Origin: Apostichopus japonicus | Taxonomy: Eukaryota; Echinodermata; Holothuroidea; Aspidochirotida; Stichopodidae | Assembly (NCBI RefSeq): GCF_037975245.1 | Contig: NC_092573.1 | Span: forward strand, 3,905,501-3,969,500 | Reading direction: 5' to 3' | Length of the DNA: 64,000 bases | Part shown: one piece after another, positions 1-13,299 of the stretch | Numbering within the stretch: the first letter of the stretch is position 1 | How the letters are laid out: every line of letters begins with the position of its first letter | Made by a program: the position numbers and the translations under genes | Notes under the pieces: generated by a model | The model's input: the letters and a program-made list of their open reading frames with translations, nothing else | Database searches by the model: none | Told to the model about the DNA's origin: nothing

Positions 1-503
1 AAACTCTAAGTTTTTTTTCTTAAAAAATTTAAATTAATGAAAATTAAAAAATATATATATAGCTCTCAGTTCTTGAGTATGTAGCCACCATTCTTTACTG
101 CCATATACCTTAATGTTATGACAAAATTCTTGTAGAGTTTCTAAGACTTATAAGATTAGTTGTGATCTGATATACTGTATTCTGTGTGTTACGTCACTAA
201 GCGGTACGTTTGGTATGATATCATTGAAGAAAAACAAACAAGGTGGTTTAAGTTGGCTGACGCTTTTTGCCTTGATCATCCTCTTAGGGTTTTAAAGTAA
301 AATCCAGTGTGTTTGATTATATGAAATTATTTATGTTATGCCCTCGAACATTAGTAGCTCCCAATAAAGTTATCTTGCTTTTGCTGCACTGGATACATTG
401 TCAGTCTCTTTGTAGAGGCATGGGTTGTAAAAATGAAAGGAAAACTTTTGTTACCACACAATTCAACACCTGGTAATAACTTCTTTCTTTTTTCCAAGAG
501 TAG
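1..503. other. AT-rich sequence, presumed intron of the upstream gene
   Basis: No coding exon is recognised here. The stretch ends in a pyrimidine-rich run followed by TAG at 501-503, which serves as the acceptor of the next exon, so it is most simply the 3' part of an intron whose upstream exons lie outside the window. Confidence 0.4.
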
Positions 504-1124
504 AAAGCCAAAGAAGGGGATGAGGAAAAATCAACATCAAAGATGGAGTCACAAGAAAATGGAGAAACAGCTAAAGGTGTATCGTCAAAGTCAGAACAGA
601 GGAAGGGTTCTGCACGAAAGCAACAAGATACCACCAGAGGGAAGAAGAAAACTTCAAAGAAAACCAAACCAGACAGCAGTAAAGTGGAGCATTGTGTTAT
701 GAAATCAGAGGAGCAAGACAAGTCGGGTATGTCATCTTAAATCTTTTGGGAAAGGAGGGGGTAGTGGAAGAGCAAAATAGTAGGGTGAAGTAGCCCTTGT
801 TTAAGGAGTGTGATGGATATCCAGCCATTGAACAGAAGCCTGTGTTTAATAGTGGAAAGGATACCCAGCTATTTATTGGTATCATGCAATGTTACATTAC
901 AGCTACTCTGACATACCACAGCTTTGTTTTTTTTAACTATTTTGTTGTATCTTGTAAAGGCCCAAAATGATTTCAATATATTCTGATTTTTTAGTCCAAC
1001 GATGAGAGTTGATTCCATGAGATAAGTCATTGTGAAGCTTTTATGCGGTCACAAATGCATTATATACAGTTTTCTTTTCTTTTCAGTGGGGCAGCGTCGT
1101 TCTGCAAGACTTAGGAAAGTTTGA
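504..1124 (+). CDS. 3' end of a gene for a Lys/Arg-rich, probably nuclear protein (partial)
   Basis: Two exons can be joined: 504-726 (acceptor TAG at 501-503, donor GTATGT at 727) and 1087-1124 (acceptor TTTTCAG, stop TGA at 1122-1124). The frame is kept across the junction by one base from the first exon and two from the second. The product is highly charged and low in complexity, rich in Lys, Glu, Ser and Gln, and ends in GQRRSARLRKV. Basic RRSxRLR tails are common in chromatin-associated proteins, so a nuclear location is an inference. The N-terminal part lies outside the window and I do not recognise the family. An AATAAA at 1463-1468 could serve as its polyadenylation signal. Confidence 0.5.
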
Positions 1125-1462
1125 TTCCCTGTGAGCAGATAGATGAACAAGATTGCATTCCTGCCCTATGACAGTAATAGAGCACACTTGGTTTGATAAC
1201 CTTATTTATACATCGGTATCAAGGTATCTATTTTTGACATGTCAGTGTACACACGTCAATTCAAAGGGAAACAAGATTATAGTACATGAACAGAACAACT
1301 GCTCTCCTGCCTATCATTATAGTCTACAGTACTAGATTTTCAGCATATTTTATATGTAGATTTAGTGTAGATAGTTTTGATGTATAAAAAAAAAAATCTT
1401 GGGCTGACACTTACCTCAGAGAAGAAACATGAAGAAGGGGACCGAGAAGACGACCTACATGG

Positions 1463-1468
1463 AATAAA
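1463..1468 (+). promoter_or_regulatory. Candidate polyadenylation signal AATAAA
   Basis: A canonical AATAAA hexamer lies about 340 bases downstream of the stop codon of the partial plus-strand gene. It is the first perfect hexamer seen after that stop. Confidence 0.35.
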
Positions 1469-4113
1469 TGTTTTCATATATTTTTCTTACACTGTATCAG
1501 TTTCTTAGCCATATGGTGTTATAGGATTCATTGTGCATTAAGATATCCATATTATGGTAGTCATGACTTTTGTATTGTAAAGTGAACATGAGGCTGGCCC
1601 TGATCACGTTTAACACTAGGAGTTTACTCTGTTTTAATATAATAATATTCATCAGGCAGTCATTTTTACGACGCTTAAGCGGCCACAAGTGTGGGAGAAT
1701 CCCATAAGGGCTTATGGATTACAACTTTCAAGTTGGGTGGCTTCCAATTCAACTCAAATTTGGCATATTATCCATTTAGAAAGTCATTTCAGATGGAAAA
1801 ACCATAGATTGCTCTCTAAAACCCACTTTACAATGAACCAGTCAGGGACAGAATCTCCCCATCGCTAAACCTCATTGCTTCAAATGCCACCGCCTTTATC
1901 CACTCGGGTCACAGCACCCGTATCTAAGATGTAACTTTTTAAGATATTTCATCTCACAATCCATTGTTATCATGTATTTCCACTTTTAGAATTAGAAATG
2001 TATTTTTGTACAGCGGGAATTAAATTCATCCCATTACAGAGGAAGTGTTGTTATTCACCTTTATTTGTGTAAATGCCGGCCACTTATATCAACTAAGAAA
2101 AGTGAAACAAAATAACACGACAGACAGACAGACTGACATTTTGTGAAGTATATTTCTGTATTGCAAATTACCATGACATCTTATGCCTGCCTTTAATGCA
2201 GTAATATTCATTTCAACCTTCCATCAAGATATGAAGAAATATACTATTCGATGTTCTTCTTCAAAATTAACCATAGATTTATAAAAATGAAACTAATGAG
2301 GTCATCTCTTCCTAGTTCCAAAGGCAACATTTAAGGAAAATCACCCAATTTGCCGGAGCAATAAACCCAGTCTCCTTCAAACGAGACCAATGACGATGTT
2401 AAGTCAAATGTAATGCATCCTGTCACTTTTTTCTTCATTTTGTGATTGGTTGATTGCTGGGTGTTTGCATCAGGTGTAATACAGAACCTGTTGGAATGCT
2501 GTCATGGAGACCACTAAGAGGAAAACTATAAAATCAGAGAAAATGAAACAATATTTTCCAATGATGTTGATCGACACTAGGAAATCAAAATTGGCATCGC
2601 CTGTTCCCATCAACCATGTGTCCTCTTCCCCTTTGTAAGTTATGTAATTAGATATAAAAAGATATGCTTTACCAAAATAAATACGTTGACCTAATATCCA
2701 CTGAGCGCTTTTCTTAAAATTTTATTTATCCCGTCTACTCTCGACAATGGCCTCCATGCGTGCATTCGTTGATCAGGTTGATAAATTTATGCAGCAGCAG
2801 ATTCGAAGAGTAGAAAATTTAGAAAGTTGAAAACATGAATCTCCATCAAATAATAAGTCTCAATTATGAATTCACTTATTAACTTGGACAGATCAATACA
2901 CATCCTCCACATTCAGACCATCAGCCTTCCATGCTTTTTAGAGTTAAATGCCAATTTTTTTTTCTTTTTTTATTTCCTTCACAAAACAGTACATTCTAAT
3001 GGAAGACCAGAACATTCATCTCCCAGGCTTTCCATTCAAATTTTGAAACACCTTGTTTTGAATGCTTTTGAAAGCATAATTCTTGGTAGAGGTGGGGTTC
3101 TGGTTATATCCTTGTTTATAATGGAAGGTATAGTTAGGCCTTGGTGATATCAGCAACATGTCATGAAGTTAACAAAAGTGAGTGACCAAATACAGACTCA
3201 TAATTTGTCTAATAAACCAATTACAGTATCGCATGAAAGAAGAGCCTAACTATACATGAAATAGTTAGGACTCACACTGTACAACAAGTTTCACACTTTC
3301 ATCAGGCAGAAGTAACATCAAGTTGTGATTTTTCTGCTGACATTTGTGCATGTATTATAAAGCTTGACCTCATTGCCATACAAAACTATCGTATACAACC
3401 AATAGGCGGTCCAATTTGTCAATCAGTTCATTCTCTGAACTTATGAGCATTAAAGAGAAAAAGGAATTTTGAATTCAAACTGCAACACAATATATCATTT
3501 CCATAACCACTAGAAGAGATATATATCGAGTACAAATGTTGCTGTACAAACAATATTAAGACAGTTGTGAGCTAGCGTTGTGTTACTCTGAATCATTACA
3601 TGTTAGAAGGGATCCTTCTACTGTGTCTCGATCGACCAACGCTTTCAATTCTTTACGCATGGATCAGGCGTACCTTGTATCAAACCATAGTTAGTCATAT
3701 CCAGACCTTTGGTACCTTCACATTTACCGGAGGACCAAACGGGAATTTAATTTCATCCTCTGGGTAAAGCGATCTTGGAACCCAAAGGCAAAGCAGAATT
3801 CTCATGTTCCTCTTGAAAATGTTACTCGAGACACAACTTTGATCTATCGCTATAACCAAATTATTTGGTTTACAGACCAGTCTGCCTGCCAACACACACT
3901 CGGTCCTTCAATGAAAGCTAACAGTTGTAATAATCATTCCTCACCAATTTCGTAAAAAAGAAGGAGAAAAAAGAAAAAAAAAATCAAACTTCACACCTGT
4001 CGGAATAACCTATCGTACAGAGAGAGGAAAAGTGTAAAGTTTAAGACAGTACAAAAAGGACAGTGACGACGACATAGTAATAAAATTTAATATCCTAAAG
4101 GTGTACGCTATTC
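1469..4113. other. Intergenic / 3'-flanking sequence between two convergent genes
   Basis: The plus-strand gene ending at 1124 and the minus-strand PDIA3 gene ending at 4114 converge here. Only short spurious reading frames are present. Part of the stretch next to 4113 must be the PDIA3 3' UTR, but no clear AATAAA on the minus strand marks its end. Confidence 0.5.
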
Positions 4114-7100
4114 CTAGAGTTCTGTCTTATCTTTCTTCTCGAGTTGGACAGGATTTGTGGCTTCCTTCTTGATGAACTCTAGAAACTCTGGCACTTCGCG
4201 GCCTCCTTGGTACTTCTTGGGGTTCTTCTTGTTACCTGCTGGTGCCCAGTAAATAGTTGGGAATCTGCACAACAGGAAAAATATGGTACCCATTTTGTCA
4301 TCACGTATCTTGCTCTCTGTATCTCTTAGATATAAATGTTAGGGTGACCACACAGTAAACAGGACGACACATGGCAAATGAAAGAGTCCATTAAAATGAG
4401 AGGTGCAATAGAGAACTTTCACGGACTTGGTAATCAGCCAGAATGCAACATTGCACAGAATTTTGAAGTAACCGATTCTTTTAAGAACTTCATACTTTTA
4501 TATTCCATGCAGAGGATCTTTTTTCTATACTTTTTCGCTTGCTGATGTTTTGTGGTTAAGCTTTCACGAAACTTGGCCTCCCTCGTTAAATATGTCTTCT
4601 TGACAATGTATCTTCAAAATTTGCACTCAGTACCTCCAAAGATCTTTGAACTATACCAAAACCAACAGGCTTCCTTCATGCTCAAAGTGGCGGTACTTCA
4701 TGTGACTTACTTAGAGAACATTCACAAATATTTACATAACTGACCCCATTGAGCAAGGACATAAGCACATGGCTGGCCCTGTTGACCCCCCTCCCCCACC
4801 CCCAACTAACCTTAACCTTTGCTTAAAATGGATGCAGTTCTTTATACCAAAGCAGATCTTCATACCACTCAGCCCAGTGCTAAGTTCTTCTTGGCTGTCC
4901 CAGTCTTAACACACATTCAGTCATAATGCACAGTCCTAATATCATCCAAGGAAACCAAAACGTAAGTTTCATGCACATAGATGGCTGAACGTACTTGCAT
5001 ACATCTTCTTTATTGGGGGTAAAATGCTATCTGATAATTTCTTGGTGAGTCAACTTACCCAGAGACTTGGTAGTTACCAGGCACATCATTGGCAGTAGCA
5101 TCCATCTTGGCAATTACAATGTTTTCATCTGAAGTTAACTGTTAAAAATGAAGAAAGAAGTCATTCATTCTGCTTGCATACACAATACCTCAAGACAATG
5201 CAGCAAACTGCACAACCTCATTTCTCAAAAACTGTTTGTCCAACGGGTTGAAGATGATGGCAGTGGGTGCATCACTGATAAATATACAGGGTCAACGGGT
5301 TAAAGATGATGGCATTGGGTGCATCACTGATAAATATACAGGGTCAACGGGTTAAAGTTGATGGCATTGGGTGCATCACTGATAAATATACAGGGTCAAC
5401 GGGTTAAAGATGATGGCATTGGGTGCATCACTGATAAATATACAGGGTCAACGGGTTAAAGATGATGACATTGGGTGCATCACTGATAAATATACAGGGT
5501 CAACGGGTTAAAGATGATGGCAGTGGGTGCATCACTGGTAAATATACAGGGTCAACGGGTTAAAGATGATGGCATTGGGTGCATCACTGATAAATATACA
5601 GGGTCAACGGGTTAAAGATGATGGCAGTCGGTGCATCACTGATAAATTTACAGGGTCAACGGCTTTTGGAAATTCATTATTGAATGTCAACGTAGCACCT
5701 CCTGGATGCTCGTTTACAAACTTGCAGCTTCGATAAGATTTAATACAAGCTCAACATCAGAAACTTCCCAACTGAGGAGTGGGGGGGGGGATGGGTTAGT
5801 TGGCAAATATGGCTCCAATCTGTGAGAAACACTTGCAAAATGTGAGCAAAAAAGATTGATCATTCCTTTGAGTTAAGTTCTTGTGTATTATTGGCCCCTA
5901 AGTTGCCAAATGAGTACACTACTTGGCCCGCAGTTAAAGAGCCTTAACTAAGCTTGGCTCGGTTAACAATCAGCTATGCTTGCTGACTTTTACCCTATGA
6001 GACTTATGAGACTAAAATGGCTACAGTATGGCCAATCAAGAAATTGTAATGAGCAAGACAATATAATTGACCACAAAATCGCCTGCAGCAAGTGTGTTGA
6101 TACGTGCAGGCTTGCAACCTAAAGTAGCACTGGTTTTACAAACCTGGGTACTTCAAACCTGCTTTTACCTGATTTTACAAACCTGGAAGTTTTAAAAGGT
6201 TTCTTGATTGTTGGCATGGCAACTTGATTTGGCATATTAATGGATTGATGTGCCATGGATCACATCACAAGTATCACAAGGGATGAAAGTATCAATTTCA
6301 ATGATTACTTTGCTTTGAAGGTTTAAAGCTTATAACTCCTGGACAAGATAGTAAACAAATCTAAGCCAAAAATAGGAAAGGAATTCTCACCTTTTCTCCT
6401 AGCTCTTCATATTTTGGAGCGAGGGTCTTACAATGTCCACACCAGGGTGCATAGAACTCAATCAACACGTCTTTATCTGCATCGTTGACGATTTCATCAA
6501 AAGTCTTTGCCACGACAACCTACCAAACAAACAAGACAGAGAGAAACATGAGAGGTCACATGGTGTTGGTAATAATCACTGTAGCATTCAAAGGGATACT
6601 CCAAAAGCAATGTGTCAAGCAATATGGCTGTGTGGAATCACAATCCAACAAAAGATGTTTCATTGCAAAGTAATGAACTTAGAGACTAGGGAGAACACTT
6701 TAATAAGTTATCTAGCATCAGCAGGGGTGAGAGACATCACTGTGACAATTGGAACTGCCATAACCTACTGTATCTCTCTTAGTAAAGAAGGTTGATCATA
6801 GATAGGTAGATAAATTTGTCCTTTAAAACCCTTGTTAGTGACCCTTGTGACGAACAGACACCCCCAAATATAAAGTAAAAAAAAATATGTGATGCCATAG
6901 TACCAGTAGAATGAAACTTTCATTTTATACATTCAAGACGTCTGAAGTTAACACCATCGCTAGGTCACATTGAGAACGGCAGTACATGCAAAAACCAGTA
7001 CAATATTAACTTTGTTGTCAATAATGAGAACCTTTAACAGTTTCCAGCATTGGGTGACTCGATGAAGTCATCTTTCAAATTGTTGGAGTATCCAGTCTTG

Positions 7101-10100
7101 TGTGCGATGCAGCTCTAGAACTGTGATATATATCCTTAATGGAATCAGACTTTCATGTAATAAACTGTCTGAAGAATTATTTCATCAGTTTTCTCTATCA
7201 AATAGACCCAATGGTGATGGTTTGTGTTCCTCATCTCCTTCAAGCAACTCCCCCAAACATAAAACTCTCAAATCCACAATAAAAAATAAAAATAATAAAT
7301 CCAATCAAAACCTCTGAAGTAAAGAATAAGTATACCTTTACAGGACCGTCATTAGAAGCTGGGACAGGTTCGCTCTTAAGGTATTGTTCCAGTTCACCAG
7401 CAAAGTACTTGGTGAGAAATTCAGAGAGGGCGACACCGTCTGGCCTAGCGGGGTATAAACCAAACTTGATTACTGCTTAAGTATAAATTTAAAAATTTCT
7501 AAGAATGGAATCTGCAATGGTTATCATGGAAATTGAGGTTTGAGTGATCAAACAAACATAAAAGGCACCTTCTGTCACAGATATGGGCAACAGATATTCA
7601 TAAAACATTTCACTAAAGCTGCCAGCCAACATACAATACATGGACACAAGGGTTTGCACAACAGGGTTCTTCACAAGATGATTGCAGTAATGGGGGAGGA
7701 TCTCATGAAAAAACTACAAATAGAGCAAAACAGTTGGCAGGGGACTGGGAATTGATTGCAGAGCAAATATACAACATGTTCATCAATATGATAAAATGAT
7801 GATAAATAATAAAAAAATGTTAAGGTTGTATTAAACATACTTAAATTCATCTTCCATCTTGAATTTTTCGTCGTTTTTTCCAGTTATCGTGACGACAGGT
7901 TTGTCCGTGAATTTAAGATCGTATTCCTCCAACTGATGAGAGAAATCTTGAGCATTAGCCACGGCAAAGTAAATCTCTTCTGTTTGAGCCTTGGCCACTT
8001 TCATTACCCTGCAAAGGTGATGATAGAAAAATGAACAAGGAGATGAAGAAAGGGAGGTGGGGGAGGGGGGAGAGGGGGTGGGAATGCATAGCTAGAGAAG
8101 AACCTTAACAGTGCATTTCCAACATTTTCATCATTCAAGTTTTTTAATATTAGACCCAAAAGTAACCTCATCTTGCGAAACATCCATAAGGTTTGGTACA
8201 GTTCATGAATCAAGCTATGGTTGACTATATGGTCCCATCCACATATAAAAGGAGATGAGCGCAGACAATGACTAGCCAACTGAAAATGCCAAAATACCAC
8301 TTACCGGTTCCTCCAATAGTTGGATCCTGCAGAGAGGAAAAGCAAAATTTGATTTCCATCATTTTTATTGAATGCAATCAAGTACATTAGATTGAAGTGT
8401 TATCCTTCAAATAATGAAGTAGAAAAACAATTCTGCTCTCACTCACTAAAAAACCTTCTTTTGGTGGAAATATGCGTGTGGAAAAATTGTAGTCTTTTTC
8501 ATGCATATTACTTTGGGATGTTTTGGTTAAATTTTTTACCGAACTCAAAATGTGCAATTCACAGCAGACCAATATGGCATTTCTTAAACCGATTAAAGGA
8601 GACACAAACCTTCCCAGTATTGTTGGTCTATGTGATAAAGATAAATGTCACGTCTTTTAAGTTTTTCTTCAGACCTTTCTTAGTTTTAAAATCTTTCTTA
8701 GTTTTGCTTAAAAAGTTTTCTTAAAACCTCTATACATCTTCCTACATGTATAGCATTTTGCGATGCGATACTGGATAAATTAAATCCTGGTTGGGGGCAG
8801 TTTTTCTTTACAAAGGTCTCTGCCTAACAAGCTAAAGATGGTCAGACTGGTATTAACTTTACACATAAAAAAAATTGTAAAAATGTATTTTTGAATCAAG
8901 TCCACCAGAATCTCTCAATATAGCATAAACATCAAAAGTTTGCAAACAGTAACTAAAGAAAAATAACAACATCAAATGTTGGGTGGGGGTGGGGCATGCA
9001 CACAATTTTGTGTAGTTTAGATTAAGTTGTTAATGACTATCAGATATAATCCAAAGGCTGTAATCAACACAGACATCTTGTTAAGTTACTTGCAAAGAAC
9101 TTAAAAAATATGGAGTACAAAATTTTGCGAGACAAACTTTAACAGGCAGACATTTTGAACCATTGTACAAGAGATTTTTTTAGAAGACATCTTACCTTTA
9201 GGGTTTTGTTTGTAGTCTACTGCATAGAAGACGGTCACTAAAGGTTTCTTGAACTCGTCATTATTAGATTGGGTAAGATGTCCACACAAACCATGTCTAG
9301 GAAAAGAAAAGATTTGATCATTTAGCAAGACACAAACTGAAAAAAAAACAGGAAAGAAAGATGCAAAAAGGAAAATAGTCATATACCGGCTATTTATTGG
9401 GGGGTTATCCAAATTATGCATGAGGCTAGTTTGTTACGATCTCTTTCTTATTGCAAGATATAAACAGGAAGTAACTTACCACATGATATTAAATTGCATC
9501 TGCATAATAATGCAGGAGATCAAACACCCAGCAGGTCTGGGGTTAGGCAGGAACTCAAAAGTATTTCCAAAGCAACCACACAGCTTCCCAAACAAAGTCA
9601 AAAGCCCACCAGTTTATAGAAACAAGAACGTAAACGTCGACCATTAATCTTTTAAATTCCTGTGTTGTTAGCTTCTTCTTTCTTATCCCCCTTTTTTTCG
9701 ATACACATTTCTGAACAAGATCATTTCTGCATTTCTAATTGCCTTTATTTAGTCATACCGAATAACACTTACGCATTTTCTTTAATAAACTTCTCGACTT
9801 TGAATTTCTTAATGACGCCGTCATACTTCACGGACGTAGGTTCCAGTTTGGTGTGTAACCTCCTTGGTCTGAACAATACAACTGCATTCCTGAGAAGACA
9901 AGATAAGTATCATATGTGGGTTAGTTTACTATTTTGCAAGGTGTAGGAAACCAACAGAATGCTCATTTGAAATTGAAACCCTATCCATCTGATGATCTTG
10001 TTTGGACACCAACTGTTGCCAATCCTTCACTTTCCAATAGTGTTCAGAGAGCAATAAGGCAGGGTATAATTGTAGCACCCAGTTCCACTCCAGGGACCAC

Positions 10101-13100
10101 TGTCACTAAACGTCCCCATTCCAAGAGGTGGCACCTCGGCATCTTGACCACTTTCTCAAATACTGGTTCAAAATCCTGATTCAGCAGAGAAGCCAATATT
10201 TAGCACAGAGGAAAGACCAAAACAATTACCATTTTATGTTTCTTAGGGGGGGGGGGGCAGGGAAGGAGTTCCATGACAAAAAGGAAGGAACTGTTGGCTT
10301 CTTTAATAGACATTTACATTCTCAACAGCAAAGTACTAAATGTGTAATCTTTTGAACTACTTACTCTTCATAGCCATGTTCTTTTGCTACATCAGCATTA
10401 GTAGTAAAGGCAAACTTGTATTTTTCAAACAGGCTGTTGGCAACCTTGTCAAACTCTGATTTATCATCATTATCACTAGGAAAGAAACCTATAGGAAACA
10501 AAATGAAAAGTATCAATTTTGTAACTACTTGACCGACTGACGGATGGACAGACAATCAGAGATAGACAAACATTGCACATTTTTATTAGATTTGTTACTA
10601 TGAACAGTCACAACAAAATAAAAAATTACCTATGACTGCTGGCTGTTCTACTCCCAAGAAATCTTCAACAGCTTGACTTGTGGTAAGTTCTTTAGAAACT
10701 GGTCCAGCCTGCTTCTGCATATAACTAACAATGCCACCTGCCACAAAGATAAAGACAGAACAAATGAATGGCTTAATGGCTACTACAAGCCACTGTAGAA
10801 CTATAAATATATAGAGGGTACTATTAGTTTGGAAATTGAGGAATTTTTATGCGTTTTCAAGTCTTTCATGAACTCGACAAATTCATCTGTAGCGTGCTAA
10901 ATTAAACTGTTAAACAGTTATCAACATTAATATTCTCTCATCAAAGTGACTGCTTGGGCGTTTGTGATGATTCACACTACTCAAAAACATTGACGAGTGT
11001 CAAGTCAGAGATGTGTTTGAAAAGAAGATGCTTAGAGAGTGGCAGTGGTAGTGGTGTCAGTTGTTTGTGAGACAGAGGACCCTTCAATCAAATAAAACTA
11101 CATGATAAAGAAAAAGCACTATGGTTATCTTGAGAATATTAAGGCCCAACATGAAAACAACTACAAACCAGAATGCAAAAATGCATTGTGGTTTCGATGA
11201 TGTAACATGAGCAGTGAACATGTTTACAAGGCTTTCACTGCTGTTGTCCCCATATGACCTTTGACTTCCACCAAAATCAATAGGCTTCTTTAACTTAATG
11301 TGGTACTTCTACACACTAAATATGAAGTTGGTCCGACCTTCTATTCTTGAGATATCATGTTTACAAGGTTTCACAATTTCACCCCTGGTGACCCCAAATG
11401 ACTTTTGACCTCCACCAAAAACAATCAGGTGCTTGTACTTAATGTGGTATTTCTAAACACTAAATATGAAGTTGGTCTGACATTCCATTCTTGAGATATC
11501 TTGTTTACAAGCTGGGCGTCACAAACGCACTCACACACACACACACGCCATCATGAATGTAAAGGATACGATTATCATCAAAACCATAAACTACAAAACG
11601 CATATAAATACAGTGGTTGTACTTCACCAAATAAAACATATTTCTGACATGCTGAATATTACCTATAGAAATTTTATTTTTTTCTTCGCCATAGTTTGTG
11701 CCACTTATGATCATCTGAAGCTCATCAGTTAGTAACCTTCATGTTCATTTTGAATCCTCCTTTTTACTAAATATTAATTCTAGTGGCAGGCAAAAGGTGA
11801 CAGTATGTCTAAAACAAATGCTGAAGCATGTTAAGACAAAGCAGAGACAAATCTACACTGAACTTAACTCGTGCATGACAGTTAGCTTACCTGCATCTCT
11901 GGGTCCGTTGTAATCTGCTGACATACTTCCATCACGAAAGATTTTTAGGGTTGGATATCCACTTACACCAAATTTTGAGCATAACTCTTTATTGGCATCA
12001 CAATCCACCTGGGAATTTAAAAAGCAAATACTGTAAAGAAGGTTACTAAAATAAAACATTTTATCATAGACTTTGACAACCTGGATGCAGGCACTATGTG
12101 GGATCATATTATTATACATGTAGGTAAGATCGTGTTGCTGTGAGAGGAAATACTGACAGAAATCACCGAAAAACAGAACATGCTGTACCTTTTCGACATC
12201 TCATTAATCGATTGAAATTTAGTGATTGAGTTCATCAATATACTGTGAACGGAGGTGTAATTTTCAGGGAAGTGTGCAATTGACATCAACCCTGTCAGTT
12301 AATTTGAGTTCTGATCTAAGTAAGAGGGTATCTTTCAGGGAAGTGTGCAATTGACATCAACCCTGTGGGTTCATCATAGTCCTGATCTAAGGGATAACTT
12401 TCAGGGAAATGTGGCGATTGACATCAACCCTGCTGGTTAATTTACGACCTGATCTAAAGTGACATACATCCTCAATCAATGGACTCTTTCATATACATAC
12501 TCGTCTGTGAACCTTATTCGTCAGATGAAACAAAAAATTAGAATTGTTAGTAGTCCAACAGACTAAACTTAGAAAACTGAATCATGTCGTTTGTCGAATA
12601 TATCTTCAGATTCCAATAACTCAGTTATGTACATTTGTCAAATTACAATTTACACCACTTTCACATATTTATATACATGTTGCCTAGGTTTGCAGTTTAA
12701 GCAACTTCATCAATACTCATAACTTTTTGTAAAAATTCATTAACGTTTCATAGCCTCACCTTAGCTAAGGGTACAGGTGGATCTGACACCTTCAATGCTG
12801 TAGCAGCTTCTTCATACTGTGGAGCCAATTTCTTGCAGTGTCCGCACCTGAAAAACAAAGAGCAAGGTATACTAGGAATACTTTGTTTTGATAGATTTAC
12901 AGTGGTGCCAATGACCCTGACTGTACCTGGTAGTTCCCAGACAGTGTGACATCAAATCTGTACTATAGTCACTGTGGAATTGGAAGCAATGACATCTACT
13001 GTACGATGTCATGTGAATACAAGCTACTAACTTAGGCAATTTGTTTACCTTAGCCTAGGCCTAGCCTAAGTTAGGCCTAGGCCTAGGTTGCATGTCTAGA

Positions 13101-13299
13101 TCGGTACGTAAATGAGCATAGGCCTAGCCTATAGCACTAGACTTATTTAACGTTATGCTTACCACGGAGCGTAAAATTCTACGAGAATAATTTCGTGGTC
13201 TCCAATATTATCATCGAAAGTATCTGCATCATATTCCAGGACATCGTCTGCACGGCTCACAGCCGCAAGGGCAATAAAAAGTAAGAATATGGCCTTCAT
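4114..13299 (-). CDS. PDIA3: Protein disulfide isomerase A3 (ERp57), complete, 13 exons
   Basis: ER-lumen thiol-disulfide oxidoreductase that helps glycoproteins fold, in animals usually with calnexin/calreticulin. Coding exons in transcript order: 13163-13299, 12760-12847, 11891-12008, 10630-10737, 10365-10488, 9773-9889, 9196-9296, 8305-8326, 7841-8008, 7336-7444, 6391-6519, 5059-5138, 4114-4264. All junctions are GT-AG, every phase matches, and the sum is 1452 bases (483 residues plus TAG). Residues 1-17 form a signal peptide ([17 protein letters not shown]). The first thioredoxin domain has APWCGHC with Cys47 and Cys50, the codon for the Trp being split by intron 1. The b and b' region follows; the 22-base exon encodes the GSNYWRNR block typical of PDIA3. 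The second active site is APWCGHC with Cys391 and Cys394. The C-terminus is KTEL, a KDEL-like retention signal. The vertebrate protein is about 505 residues, so this is full length. The start was chosen for the signal peptide; an upstream in-frame ATG exists near 13404 but would bury it. Confidence 0.95.
5238..5662. repeat. 52-bp minisatellite in the last PDIA3 intron
   Basis: Eight tandem copies of a 52-bp unit beginning GTCAACGGGTTAAAGATGAT, with starts at 5238, 5291, 5343 and then every 52 bases up to 5655, where the motif breaks. Copies differ by a few substitutions, for example GGCATTGGG versus GGCAGTGGG. The array lies between exons 11 and 12 and does not touch splice sites. Confidence 0.9.
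11215..11520. repeat. Interspersed repeat fragment, two diverged ~140-bp units, in PDIA3 intron 3
   Basis: Two units each run from a GTTTACAAG motif through a TGACxTTTGACxTCCACC block and AATGTGGTA to AAATATGAAGTTGGTC and CTTGAGATATC. The GTTTACAAG motif recurs near 11221, 11359 and 11502. This looks like a diverged member of an interspersed family rather than a simple satellite. A (CA)n run follows at about 11530. The family cannot be named from the sequence alone. Confidence 0.55.
12255..12450. repeat. Three ~70-bp imperfect tandem repeats in PDIA3 intron 2
   Basis: The block TTTCAGGGAA..TG....ATTGACATCAACCCTG occurs three times, starting near 12262, 12335 and 12401, each followed by a related CCTGATCTAAG-type tail. 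The copies have drifted, so this is an old local duplication. Confidence 0.7.

Noticed and set aside
2742-2828. Short frame starting MASMRAFVDQ
   Set aside because: Only 27 codons, with no splice continuation or similarity that I can support.
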